This document shows positions 23,902 through 36,455 of a stretch of DNA of 64,000 bases, piece after piece. A model generated the notes under the pieces. The model was not told the DNA's origin. It did not search any database and saw nothing but the letters and a program-made list of their open reading frames with translations. The translations under genes were made by a program, and so were the position numbers. The stretch's first letter is position 1, and each line of letters begins with the position of its first letter. Source of the DNA: Centroberyx gerrardi (taxonomy: Eukaryota > Chordata > Actinopteri > Beryciformes > Berycidae); NCBI RefSeq assembly GCF_048128805.1, contig NC_136010.1, positions 28,879,980-28,943,979 on the forward strand, in the 5' to 3' direction.

Positions 23902-26900
23902 CTACAGGTAATTGGAGGTCATGAAGCCGTGGTCGTGGCTGACGCGGCTCTGGTGGATCATGGCCCGGTCATAGGCCACCTGGACAGACTTGCGGATGCT
24001 GGTCTTCCGGCCCTCCATCATGCGCAGCTTGTCGGCCGTGTCATCTACGCCCAAGGGCGTCACCTTGTCGCGCGGGAGCCACTGCCTGCGGTACAGGAGA
24101 CACAGACGAAGGCCTTTGAACAACAGTGCCAATGCCCACTTAGGGGTCTTTTGCTTTTGAAGTCTGTATTATTATTTATCATTAATGTTCAATTTTGCGA
24201 GTTCCCACACTCACTTGGACATTAGGACTTTTCAATGACTGACATGTTTTGGGTTAAGACATTACATTGGTCAAAATTAGACATCACAGAGGGCTCATGT
24301 TTTATTCACGACTTTGTCAAAAAATCCCGGTGAAACCCTTCATTTTCAAACTACTGCTATATCAACACAAATCTCCATCACAGGGTTTTCCTCAGGATGT
24401 GAAGTGGAGAGAGAGCCAGAGAGCTGAGGCATACTGATGAATCTGGGTGCTGCATTTTAATAGACAATCAAGTCAACCATTTGTTTTCAAAAACTTTAAA
24501 AGGCCTTATTTTATTTTTGTCAAATCCACAAATTTTCAAGGATTTTCAAGGCCCATGGGAACCCTGTATAACTCATATTTAGAGAAAAAGGCAGCGGATC
24601 CCAAAAATATGAGTAGAAATTATCTTTTTGACTGATCTGACTCCCTTTGAGAATCTCCTATGGAATTCAGCCCTCATCATGAATATGCAGTCTGTCTTCC
24701 CCTAGTACATTCTTCACAGCACTGAATTGGCTGACAAATTTAAGTGACATCAGAACGTCTCAACAAAAAATTCTTCCACTATTTTTCTGTTTCAGGAGGC
24801 ACAAACCAGAGTGAGGGATGTTACTCTCCAGGATTATTATTGCTTCATATTAGGCAATAATGAGACTGACTAGGCTAGAACTTCAAAGGTTAATACTGCA
24901 AAGACACAAGACTCAAATGTGCGTTACAGCAGTGGCTGTAGAGAAAAGAGAAAATATCCCTACGGGGATGAATGAAGTATCACATTGCATTTCAGTAGGT
25001 TCGACCCTCACCATGTCCGCTTGTTGTCGAAGAAGAGCACCAGGTAGAGCCTCTCGCCCGCCTCCTCCTGCCTCTGCTCCCCCAGACGGAGAACATCTTT
25101 GGGTGGGACGGGGATGGGAACCCCGTTGTGCAGCAGGCCCTCCTCGGGCATCTCTGGGTCGATGACCTGGGGAGAAACGCACAGTCAGCACAACGGGTAG
25201 CTTGTAGACAGGCTTTAGGTGCTCATCACAGCTCTCTATACAACATAACATTTAACAGCATACATACTGGCTGTTGGAAACCATTTCAAAATACTACACA
25301 AGGGTAAAAGTATTATTAAAAAGGAAACTCAAGGAAAAGAAGAAAGAGGGAATATTTGAATCCTGAAATAAAACCATCTCTTTCCTTAGCTCTTATTCTA
25401 GTTCTTCTGCTGATATATGAATTTAAGCTTATTCTACTGTTGAATTCAGTGTATTCTGGTTAACATTTTTGGCATTTGGATTTATCTGATTCAGAAAAAC
25501 TTTATCCCAACTAGTAACCTGTTTTCTTATCATTTCAGAAAAAGTGGATTTGGTAAAAGCTGCATATTTAGCAGCTGTGTGCAACTGCCGCCTGCTGACA
25601 GCCTGTTCATTTCATGTGAGATCCTGCTTCAGTAATACTAAGAAGAGTAAGGAATTACCAGTGCAGGATAGGAGGGATATCCGCGACACTTGGCCCACAC
25701 CAGATCTAGAGGCTCCAGCTCCGTCTCATCCTCAGACGTTTGGCTGCAGTTGCCTGCATAAAGACAACAGAGGGTCAAATCATCTGAATATGAAGAAAAT
25801 AAACAGAACCAAATAAGGTCATAACATATTGTACTTTGTAACCCCAAATTAATACTATGCGGAGAGCACATTTGTTTGGTGTTTTACTACATTGTACTTG
25901 GCTCTGGTCTACTATCAGCTCTAAGTGTTGGGTGGCAAGATGTTGCTCAGTAGTTACAGTAATATTACTTTTCACAGTAATGAGTAGTGTCATGAATTAC
26001 TATTTTAATTTCAGTACTGATAAAATCACCCCCTCTAAATACCAGATTGAAGCTGAATTATCCAAAAACTATATCCCACCTCCATCCACTGATTCATTCT
26101 TGTGATATTTAATGTTCTATATGACTTTTTATTTTTTAAATCAAAATGTTGTTATCCACATATTCATGATCACTGAATGTTACTTTATGCTTGTGTGGTG
26201 TTATGTTTAAAAAAAAAACCTTTTGGGGTTTAATATTTAAAAAGAAAGTACATAACAGTTTTACAAGCTGGTACGTCAACTCTTTTCATTCTGTCATTTC
26301 AATCTTTTCATCGGTTAATTTCTCAGAACTGCACTCCACCTAGATAGAAACTTATAATTCCAAGTTGATTTTCCCCAAGAGGAAGCATTCACACTACTTC
26401 AATTTATTTGAGAAAAAGGATGACAAAGGACATTGGACATCATTGGACTACCATATCCTATTTTTTGAAGGTAAGAGAAGATGCAATTTCCAATTTTGGA
26501 GTAATGGAAAAGGAACATAATGTGTACAGTAATTACTGCTCATTACTTTTGAAATGAGTCATGTGTTAATACATTACCCTTTTTTGAATAACAAACCCAA
26601 CATCAGCTGCAAACACAACTAATATTCCTGCATAGGATAAAAAAAAATGTCTGTACCAGTGTAATCTAAGTCTCCGTTGACCATCTCCAGGAAGGGAACT
26701 TTGGACAGAGCTGGTTTCCCGAGGCTTCGTTTGCGTGGTGAGCTGTAAGATGCCACATTGCAACCATCAACCAGTGACATGAGAAACAGAGTTGGGATGT
26801 AATGACAATCACCGCCAAAACCAGACAATGAGAACAGATCCACTATTTACATTTCTTTGTGGAGGACTGGGCAGGGGCTGTACTCCGAGTCGGACCCGCC

Positions 26901-29900
26901 GTCTTTGTGCTTGTTGAACCCATTGGTCAGTCCTGAAAACCAAAGGGAAGCAGTCTCAAAACATCAGTAATTGAAATGACTAGAGAAAGAGGACAACTGG
27001 TTAGAATAGAACAGAATACATTACATTTTTATTGTCCAACCTAGGCTGGAAAAGGGCATATAAAGAACTCTTAGGCCATGATCCGATGTGACGCCTTCTC
27101 CTGCTCAAACGCAAAGCTCAGCTGTGAGCATCATAAGTAACAGAAAGAACAAGAGCTCAAAGGACGCACGGAGCATTACATCATTCTCGCTGCTATGCAA
27201 CACCAAGTTTTAAAACAACTGGCAAGTTATGTAATTAGTGTTAGCTAGTTAACACTAGGGATGATGTTGCTGAAAATAAAAACAAGAGAAGAGAAAGTTA
27301 GCTATAGTTCTGCTTGCTCTTGAAGAAGAGGATGAGGAGCCCCTGGAAACGGAGGATGTAGCTAAAGTTAACGTTACTCACTGGGAAACAGTAGGAGGCT
27401 TCTTGCATCCCTCCAGGTGCTGCTAATTTTTTCTCTATCTGACATTGAGTGGCACGGCTGTGACATGCTCAACTTGGAGTAGGAGACGCATGCCTGCTGC
27501 AAACAAACCACTGAAAGGCACAGGCATATTCAAAAACACATCCTATGTGGTCACGGCCTTGGGTAGCCTATTCTAAAATGCCCACCTGAGGAGAGAAGGT
27601 CAAACTTGGAGGAGGGGGGTGCCTTGTCTCATTAACTACCGAGTTAGGCTACTCACCACTTTCCAGTGTATGCTTCAGTGTCTTTTCCAGCTCGCTGTCT
27701 GAGCCGACGTCTCGACTGGGGGTCCAATGTTCAGGCGTAGTGAGGGTGGGGGGTCCTGGGATTTTCTGTGGGGTCTTGGATGGAGTAGAGAAAGGCGTGG
27801 AGGATGGGGTGCTGGCCGTGGAGTTTGGTGTTGGAGGGGCGTTGCCTGTATTGCCCTCCTGCGGCCCTTTCCCATTCAGCAAGGGATTGTCTCTCTCTCT
27901 GAAGAGCTTCGCTCCATTTTTTGCTTTCTTGAACAATACAGAGGTGCGTCGGCCGACTCCCCCGGTGGTGGGCCGTGGAAGGGTGGTGAGTTCCGGCAGG
28001 CCGTTAGCCACCGCTGGCCCTCCGCTGTGCAAAATGGGAGGTGGCGAAGCCGGCCTTTCCTCTGCTTTAGTGCAATTAATGTCCCCTGTGGCGCTGTCGG
28101 AGAGCTCGGCGCCTAGTTTGAGGCGCTTGCAGGGCCAGCTCGCGGGCCGGGGCTCCCCGGTGATTGGCCGCAGGGTGGGAGGCTCCAGAGGTGCGTCCCC
28201 CTGTCGAGGAGGAGGAGCCGGCCCAGTAGGCTCCAGTGTTGGGGGCGAAGTGGATTTGAGGTCCTCTGGAAGATTAGGAGGATAAGTAATTTAAATTCCA
28301 TTCCAAGAGTTTATTCCAAATGAATGTCCATTTAGTATGTAGTGTGATGCGGTGGTGCAGTATTCACATTGGAGAATGACGTCAATTTGTAATGATTTAC
28401 GTCAGGCATTCTGGCACAAATACAGCCCTAAACGTTGTTAAGTATTTGTTAAAGGTATGGATCAAGACGAGTGGATCAATAACTTTGCTCTCACAACTGT
28501 AAACTGAACGTACACCAGCAACATGGTAGCATGGCAGTATTTATGACTTAACTGGCACAAATCACAGGTGTTCAGCTGCCCTCCTCTATGGTAGCTAGAT
28601 CCTTTCATTTGACTAAACTGGTGTCAGAAGTGGGATGATATGGCATGACTGTACGTGGCCAATGGAGAGTGGTGAGTCCATGAGAGTGATGTATAGAAGG
28701 GGTGCAGACATAGAGTGCACTTGGAGAGAGGAGTTGTGAGGCAGCCATGGCTAACGAGACTCTGTGGGCCCCTACTTACTAGACTGTAGACAGTGGGGTG
28801 GTTGGGGTTGGTGCGTGGGGGGGACCCTGGCTCAATTACCTGAGGACAATGTTCCGTTAGCTCATGTTCGCAAGTGGTCTCATTGAAAATAGTGGCTTTT
28901 AAAAGGTACATGCATTGGTAATTTCATACTGTTAAACCGTCAGTGCTTTTATCACCCACCTTTATCAGAAGACGACAGGCCATTGTCCGGCTCGGCGTCT
29001 TTCTCGTCGTCTTCCTCGTCGTCATCGTCGTCGTCGTCTTCTTCTTTGAGGTGTCCGTTGTGGAGGGCGTGGCGGGGGTGCTGGCCCTGCCGGTAGCGGA
29101 CGTTGTTGATCTCACGGCGGAGCAGGCGGATGCGTCGGGTTCGGGCGCCGCTGCCTCGCATGGAGGTGACAAAGTCCAGCTTGTCCAGCAGCTCCTTCAG
29201 CTGCTCCTCCACCGACATGTGAAGCCGGTTGTCTGGATCCAGCACACTGTCGACTGGGTGGGATGGGGAGGAGTTAGTCTAACACTGTCCTGAGTCTGTG
29301 GCTAGCATGCATTTACAACTAGGGTTCGACCAATACTGAGATTTTTGGCTGCCATTAGCTGATATATTGTGCCCATGTTCATTATCTTTCTATAAAAAAT
29401 GTCAGTGTCTGTGGTTGGACTGCGCTACAGTTCTACATGAGCTGACACACTTGCAAACACAAAATGAGCTCCGTCGTCAGTTTTTGCTAAAGAAAAGACA
29501 GCATCGAATTTTTGCAAAGGTGAGTCAAATGAACCAGTCGTAAATCAATTCACTACTGTCAGGTCCAAAAGAATCAAGTTGGTTGTTTCCCACCACATAA
29601 TGGAGGAGAACAATACTGAGAAAACTGTGACTTCTAAAAATAAGTTTTAACCATCAGCTATTTTTCTCCTTGCCGAATATCAAAAGGGTCTAAAAACAGC
29701 ACAGCTTTCCAAATCACTGTCTAGAGATATAACTACCTTGAACATTGTTGCATCTCCAGTGCTGCAGACTGTTGATTATCACATGCAGTATCATCCCCAT
29801 TTGCTCTCACATACCAACAGTGTAACTTACCATCTTCCCATGTGCAGGTGTAAAAGTCTCGTTTCTGGGGCGACTCAGGGAGGTGCATGCCGGTGTCCAG

Positions 29901-32900
29901 GTCCAGGCCAGTGTTGGTGGCTTGCCGTTGGGCGTGACGCAGGATAGCCCCACCCAGGTCCCGTAGGCGCAGCGCTGCCCGGTGGAAAACCGTGTCCTTG
30001 GCATTGTAGAGGAGGCAGTTGGCCACCATCAAGTTGAAGTCAACCTCCAGGTCGGCCAAGGAGCGGTAGGCATGAGCCTCCAGCTTGGAGCGCATAGTGG
30101 TAAAGTCCATGGGCTGGCTGATGAACTCCAGGTAGTCTGGGACCTGAATACATGACACAACACCACATGGTGTTAGTGAGTGAAATGGAGACGCAAATGA
30201 TATTACCTGTCTTAGTGGCATGCATAGGCATAAAATTCACTATGGATAACCTGTTGACCCAGGGCCAGTAAGTGGTTAACTTGGGCCAGTTCTTCTGGCA
30301 AAAAAGTTTCTAGTCTTGTCATTTCTCACCCGATGATAAGCCTGTTATCTTTGACTCTCCTCTCGGTTTTGCTTTTTCTGAATAATCACAGTGGACTGTA
30401 CCTCAGAGTTAGTCAGAGATCTTTAAGAAGTAGACATGGTGGCGGCGACCTCCAATTACAAAGCGAAAAGAAAAAAGCTGTTTCTTTTATTGTGGAAGCA
30501 CCCATTTCCTTGGGTTGAACACAATGAATCAATCCTGTACCCTTTATGCCGTTTGTCTGTGATTTGTGGCTAAGGCGGATTGAGCTAGCTCATTATAGGC
30601 ACTGACAATTGCTGCAAACACACACTGTGGCATGTCATGTGCCATGACAAGAGCCAACAACACCAAGCCTGTATGCTAGCAAAAATGCTAGTTGATAGTG
30701 GAGATCGACACTTACCAGCCTCATGAATTTCTACTCTAGGTTTGGTGTTGTTTTTTTCCGTGTCACTGCTGGTTACATTTACAGAAAAGTTTCTATCAAT
30801 TGGTTATGAATACAGTAAGTGCAACACAGGCCGATTTGAAGATTGGAATTTTACTGATTTGTTACAAATCATTAATTTCAAATGTATTCACAATCAATCA
30901 TTTATTTATGTTTTTGTAGATTTTTCAGTTATTTGGCTGCTGTATATTATGCACATTTTGTAATTACTTCAATTTCTGAAAAAGTGTTTATTTTCATTTC
31001 TGCCTGCTAGGCCTGTGAAAACATGCAAGGTGCAAGTAGAACTATGACATACTGGACAAGTGGAAAACAATTGTTAAGGTTGAATGCTGTATAGTTCTAA
31101 TGTTTGTCTCCGTCATGACATCCTACGATACGATAGGTCTTTATTGTCTGATTGCTCAGAAATGTGTCCCTTTGTCCCATGCAAGTACAGCTTCACATAC
31201 AGCATGACAGACACATAACAAGTAGGAAATAGAACAATCGATCCCATACATCAGTACATCCCATACATCATTTGAATATTCTTGATCATACAGACTTTAC
31301 CACAGCAGAGCCTGCAAGAGAAAAAGCTCCCCAAACCAGATTCTACATTTCATTACATCCTGAGCTACAACAGCCAGCCAAGCAACACAGAAACATTTAA
31401 GGCTACATGTCGACTGTTCACAATGTTAAGTACAGGATGCTTCCCTGCATCAGAGTAATCTCATATATAAACCATGTAAATGAAATAGCTTGCATCAAAT
31501 TGAGATCAGGCGGTGTGCTTCCTGTACCAGTGTTATTATAACTGTGAAATGCCTTACCTCCTTGATATTGACCGGCTCTGCAAAGATCTGGGCTGTGTCC
31601 TTCTCCTGTAGTTGGTCCATGGTGGAACGAAGCAGCACCAGCATTGGGGTCAACTGCATCTCTAGAGCCGCCTGGTGAACTTTGACCTGCAGGGGTCATA
31701 TGATGAGAGGGAGAGTGAAAAAGACAAGAGAGTGAGAGAGAAAAAGTCTGAAGGGCAGGCTAAGAATAGAGTTCTCATCCAAACTATTCAAAACTACAAC
31801 ACTACACTTGATTACACTGCATACTCAGATACTGCAATACACCTTAAAATGTTGTGTAGCTTCCATATTAGGGCTGGGCGGTATACCAAAAATGTATTTG
31901 TATGACAATGTGTGTTTGCAACTGTGGTGGCTAATTAATGTGTGACAAATATTTTAGTTACTAGACTGAGCTAGCAAAGCAGTTTGGCCAATACTAATGA
32001 CACTGATGTCAGTGACCCTAATGGAGAATGCAGTATTTGTGCACCAAGGTAAAGAATATCGTCGTTTCATTTATCGTTATCAAGGTAAATGTACCAAGCC
32101 CTATTCCATATTCTTCATTTTTTAATGAAGGACACGTTTTCTGGTTTGGAACTGATAGCATTACCAAGATGTGAAACTCATTTGGATGTAATTGCTCAGA
32201 CAAATAGTATGCAAGTCTGGACACAGTTGTTCAGTATTACTGATTCAAATCCACTGGAACTTCAGCAGCAAAACCATAATTAGGCCTATATATGAATTAT
32301 TAGCTTCAGTCATATTCAAAATGTACATGTATGGTCACATTTTCAAATAACAAGCATGAATATGAAGCACAGTCAGCCTCCTAGTATGTGAGATTTATCC
32401 TTGCATGTTACCTGTTCTCGTTTGAGTTTCTCCCTCTTGCGGATGAGCTCCACCAGTAGCCTGGCTCTTTCCAGGTCATGCCGAAGCTTCTGCCAATACC
32501 TCAGTGCTTCTCTTGCTGCAGAAACCTTCTCATCCACCTCAGGCTAAAAAATACAACGATACCCACAAGCACACATTAACACACCATTAGACAAATAAAT
32601 ACTACTAAGGCAAACATAAATTGTTGCAGATTTTTTTAGCCAATGCATTTTTTGGAGATAAGAATGTTCTTGTAGCTTTGTTTTTCCAATTTTTATCTCT
32701 GCTACTCTGCAAACATGTAGTCCAAAGTAGGACTGGATCTACATATGGGGCTCATATTGGCCAGCTTCAATCCAAAAATATTGGCATTGGCCTTCAAAAA
32801 ACCCATATCAGTAAAAACCTAGTCCAAAGCCTGTGGTAATGTTTCCTGTCCTGACCTGTTCAGTATTCCTTTGGGATTGGAAGTTACAGTGCAAACGCCG

Positions 32901-34704
32901 GACCAGCGGCACGCCGTTCCTTGACTGGCGCTTCAGTAACCAGTAGCTGTGCAGTCTCTGCATGAACTGGTTTTTCCTCTGGAAGAGGATTCCTTTGCAG
33001 ATGGTATTCAGCCTGTACAACAGAGAGAGAGATGCAGGTTGGTCTCATCATCTACAGATTAACTGACATCAGTTTAAGCAGCTCCACTAAAGAAAAATGT
33101 GTTTTGTATGTGTCTTACATGTGCGCATCCTTTGATTTTATTCAGGTACAAAGCAAATCATACCTTTGTGTGGGTATCTGAGGCACTGTGACGAGTGGTG
33201 AAGCAGGGCGTGCTGCTGCTGCCTCTGTGCTCTTCTTCCCTTTCCTTTTACCCTGCGTGGCATCGCTCTTCCTGCCTCGTTTCGGCGTTGCGGGAACCTC
33301 AGTGTAGGCGCTGCGTCCCCTGCTAGCCCTCCCCCTGCCGCCCACCACTCTTCCTCCGCTCTCCTCTTCATCCGAGACGGTCTCTAGGCCTGGCGGCGAA
33401 TGGGCTTCGCAGAATGCCGTCTTCTTAACAGAGAATGTGGTCCCGTTGACGTTTGTCTCTCGCACCGGGTCGATCTTCATGAAGAGGCCAGCACGCTGGG
33501 CGCAGGTGACGTGGAAGGCAGTGTAACAGTTGGCCTTGTGGCACTGGATGGATGCGCCACGACCCTTCTGCTTGCACAGGTAGCAGGTCAGTTTCCAGCG
33601 GGCGGGGGGGATGTTACCAACCCCTTCCACCGGCTCCAGAAACACCGTGTTGGCGAAGCAGACCTCGGGGATCCAGATAGCACAGACCACATGCGCCCAG
33701 CGCCCATCACTCGTCTGTTTGAAGGCGCCGCCGCGGTTTGGACAGAGCACGCAGTCGATGGGTTTCTGAGGAGACTGGAGGCAGCAGCGGCACAGCCACT
33801 GGCCCTCGGGGATGTAGGGAACTCCATAACACTCCTGGTGCACGGCCAGGTTGCAGGAGTCGCAGAAGAGGATGACATTGCTGTTGAGGCACTCGTCATC
33901 CAGGCACACGCAGCAGAAGGCATCGTCGTCGATATCGCTCTGGGAGGGCGCCCGGCTGCGGGCCTCCCGGTACGCCTCCTCCTCCAGCCGGTCCACCAGG
34001 AGCTCAAAGGTGTCTGCCGAGACAGCCGAGTGACCCTCTGACGTCCGGCCAGTGTTGACCATCTCCAGCCAGGCGATGTCCTCTTCGTCCATGTCGTATT
34101 CCGCCTCGGCCTCCTGCTCCTCTGCCGAGCGTTCAATGTAGCGGTAGTAGGCTGTGGGCAGAGGAGGTGCCTCGACCGGCTTGAAAGCCTCTAGCACGCG
34201 AAACTTAGGTTCGGGGAGGGTCATGTGGTGATGGTGCGATGAGTTTAACTTGTCCGGTGTTTGTGAATGAGAATTGGGGCAGTGGTTCTGGGAGGATGGG
34301 GGCGATCTGACAGAGGAATATTTGGATTCTTTCCTGCGGCCTCGGGGTGTGGTGGGTTTGCGTACAGGGTGGGCACTGCTGGCGGGGAGGGATGGCTGCT
34401 CACTGTTCTCCTTGTTGCTGTTACACTCAGAAATGTCCTGGGCCATCATCTCATCTTCAGTGATGACTGCCAAGGGGTCCAGGATGGAGATGCGGTGGAG
34501 CCTGCCATCAAGGTCCACCTCCACCACCTTCTGGGCCTGGGCATAGGTCAGGGTCTCTCTGCTGGGAGATGCTTTGAGGCTGTAGGGGGAAGGGGAGCGC
34601 TGGCGGGCTCCCCCGCGCCCGCCGACCACCCCATCAGATTTCCTGCCACCAGCTCCAGCTCCACCTCCCCCGGCCAGCTGGCCTCTTCGGCGTGGCTTCC
34701 TCAT
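23902..34704 (-). CDS. brpf3: Bromodomain and PHD finger protein 3 (MOZ/HBO1 scaffold)
   Basis: Coding exons in transcript order: 34704-33164, 33012-32856, 32543-32412, 31686-31558, 30143-29831, 29253-28960, 28265-27657, 26932-26851, 26742-26657, 25753-25659, 25166-25012, 24085-23902. They total 3777 nt (1258 residues), against about 1200 in human BRPF3. Domains in order: basic N-terminus MRKPRRRG, enhancer-of-polycomb-like region, PHD finger with [10 protein letters not shown] and [14 protein letters not shown] (about 261-310), zinc knuckle and second PHD (about 316-430), bromodomain with [11 protein letters not shown] and [16 protein letters not shown] (about 650-720), and a C-terminal PWWP domain from [10 protein letters not shown] to the end at SNYL. 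The start without a C2H2 finger separates it from BRPF1. BRPF proteins bridge MYST acetyltransferases to chromatin. The acidic tract after the bromodomain has seven Asp in a row. ATG 34704 follows an untranslated exon. Confidence 0.95.
29320..29400 (+). repeat. Fragment of dispersed repeat family A
   Basis: Only the left end is present: agggttcgaccaatactg followed by gctgccattagctgatat and atctttctataaaaaatg. It lies in a brpf3 intron. A second fragment of the same end, on the opposite strand, is at about 32723-32822. Confidence 0.6.
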
Positions 34705-36019
34705 AGGCCTCCGACCACACGTTCCCTCCTGCTGGTTTAAAAAGTAAAAAAAAAGACAAAATTGTTATGTGACGATACATGCATACAGTACATTTCCCAT
34801 TGCAAGTGTAACCATTTTGCTGTAATTATTTGCTTTTATTATCTAACGTACTAACTGTTCGTCTTATTCTTATCTAGATTTATTCTCCACTGCTTCAACA
34901 AATTAATTTCCCAAAGGGAATCATTAAAGTTTTATCTCATCTACATCAATTAACAATTTCAGGAGAGAATGTAGTGTAAACAAAGACTTTTGTCTTTTTT
35001 TTTGAACACTCAGTGAAGCTAATTTAACATAAATATGCCTCAATAAAATATGTTCCATATGCATCACTTTATGGCAATGTGTATTGTTTTGAATAATGAA
35101 ATCATTACAGTAATGAGCCAAAACTAATGCCATCACTGTGAAAATGTCAGAAAAACGGATCCAGAAAGCTCTGAATCAAATCCGGTTGTTCTTGTGAAAA
35201 AACATGTTACAAGTCTCGAGAGGCTAAAAGAATTATAAAGTTTCGTTGACACATACACTCAAAAGATATCCAGACCACAGTTGCGTGGGTTATATTTTTC
35301 TGCTCCATGTTACGGGGCAGGGTTATGGTCGTGGTAACTGTAGTGTAAACATTCCTTCACACACTTTAACTCGCAAACGAAACTGACTCCAAATACCTAA
35401 CTACATCATAATTCAGTGTGATGACAGCTGGCCTACTGTCAAATTGTGGATTGGTATCCACAGCCAAAACATACATGGACAGTGAAGACAAATGATCAGT
35501 ATTATTCACGACTTTATCTCATAAAACTGTTGGCAACTACTATCAAGTCTAGCCACAACACAACGGGCTCATCCAATCACGTTCCAGGGAATTTTGACTG
35601 ATCCACCCCGGAGCCAATCGTTTTCCAGAATGCCACCGCCTCTACAGATCAGTGTCCTTATTTCGAGAGTAAAATGTCAGCCATATTTACAGTTTTAAAA
35701 CATTGTTAAAAGCTCTTCTCCTATTTACATCATGACAGCAGCTTTAGATTTTTGTAACAACTGTTCAACGTGTATATTCAGGATGAGAAATGAACAGTGT
35801 TGCGATAGTATACTCTGTCGTAAAAGTACAGAGACAAGTAACGATACCAGCTAGCCTGCTAAGTTTGCAGATGGATAGCACAAACGTTAGCTAGATATCA
35901 TGCTTTGGCGTTGACAAGGCGGCAGAGCAATTCCAACCGTTGCTGGCTGAAATGCAGTAAAAAGTCATGAACTATTCTGCCATTCATAGATATGAGGTTG
36001 TAAACTGAAGCCGTCTTAC

Positions 36020-36455
36020 CTGTTATGGTAAGTGACTGACACAGGTACCTCGACAGCCGGTCTAAAGCCGCTTTAACAGTAATGGTTGCCTGGCCAGTAG
36101 CCTCACTAGCAATACTCCCAAAGCTAGCAGCTACCGCTAGCCAGCTACACTCCTTGGCCGTTTAAGCCGGTATATTTCACTGTTTTAAAACGCGTCCGTT
36201 TCTTCACAGCACGGCGGTTGGGAAACGGGCAATCACCCCAAAATACTAACTCAGAACATGAGTGATATAAACGCCCCAACTTAGTCTCAGAAACAGCTTG
36301 TTGTCGACCCAGTTTTGTGAGAGGGATAAATGCTAGCCTCAGCTAGCTGGCTAGCTATTTGGAGCTGGAGCCCTGAATGTGCGCTAATGTTTTCAGTTGA
36401 TGTTAGCCAAAGTAAAAACATACGACTTCCGGGCACATGTTTCAAAATAAAACCC
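36020..36455 (-). promoter_or_regulatory. brpf3: brpf3 promoter and untranslated first exon
   Basis: On the - strand AACAG|gtaaga places a donor at 36020/36019, and the matching acceptor lies just upstream of the ATG exon near 34730. The untranslated first exon therefore ends at 36020. Upstream are an ETS-type GGAAGT (reverse complement of 36425-36430) and TTTTATTTTGAA (reverse complement of 36441-36452). The transcription start was not pinned down. Confidence 0.5.

Noticed and set aside
24860-25251. Open frames of about 100 residues overlapping brpf3 PWWP exons
   Set aside because: Reading into introns or on the wrong strand; explained by the brpf3 exon 25166-25012.
27727-28285. 129- and 181-residue + strand frames at 27.7-28.3 kb
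   Set aside because: Shadows of the 609-base brpf3 exon on the - strand, which encodes the family motif [16 protein letters not shown].
33400-34041. 213-residue + strand open frame opposite the first brpf3 coding exon
   Set aside because: It is the shadow of the GC-rich PHD-encoding exon on the other strand. No splice or protein-family support.
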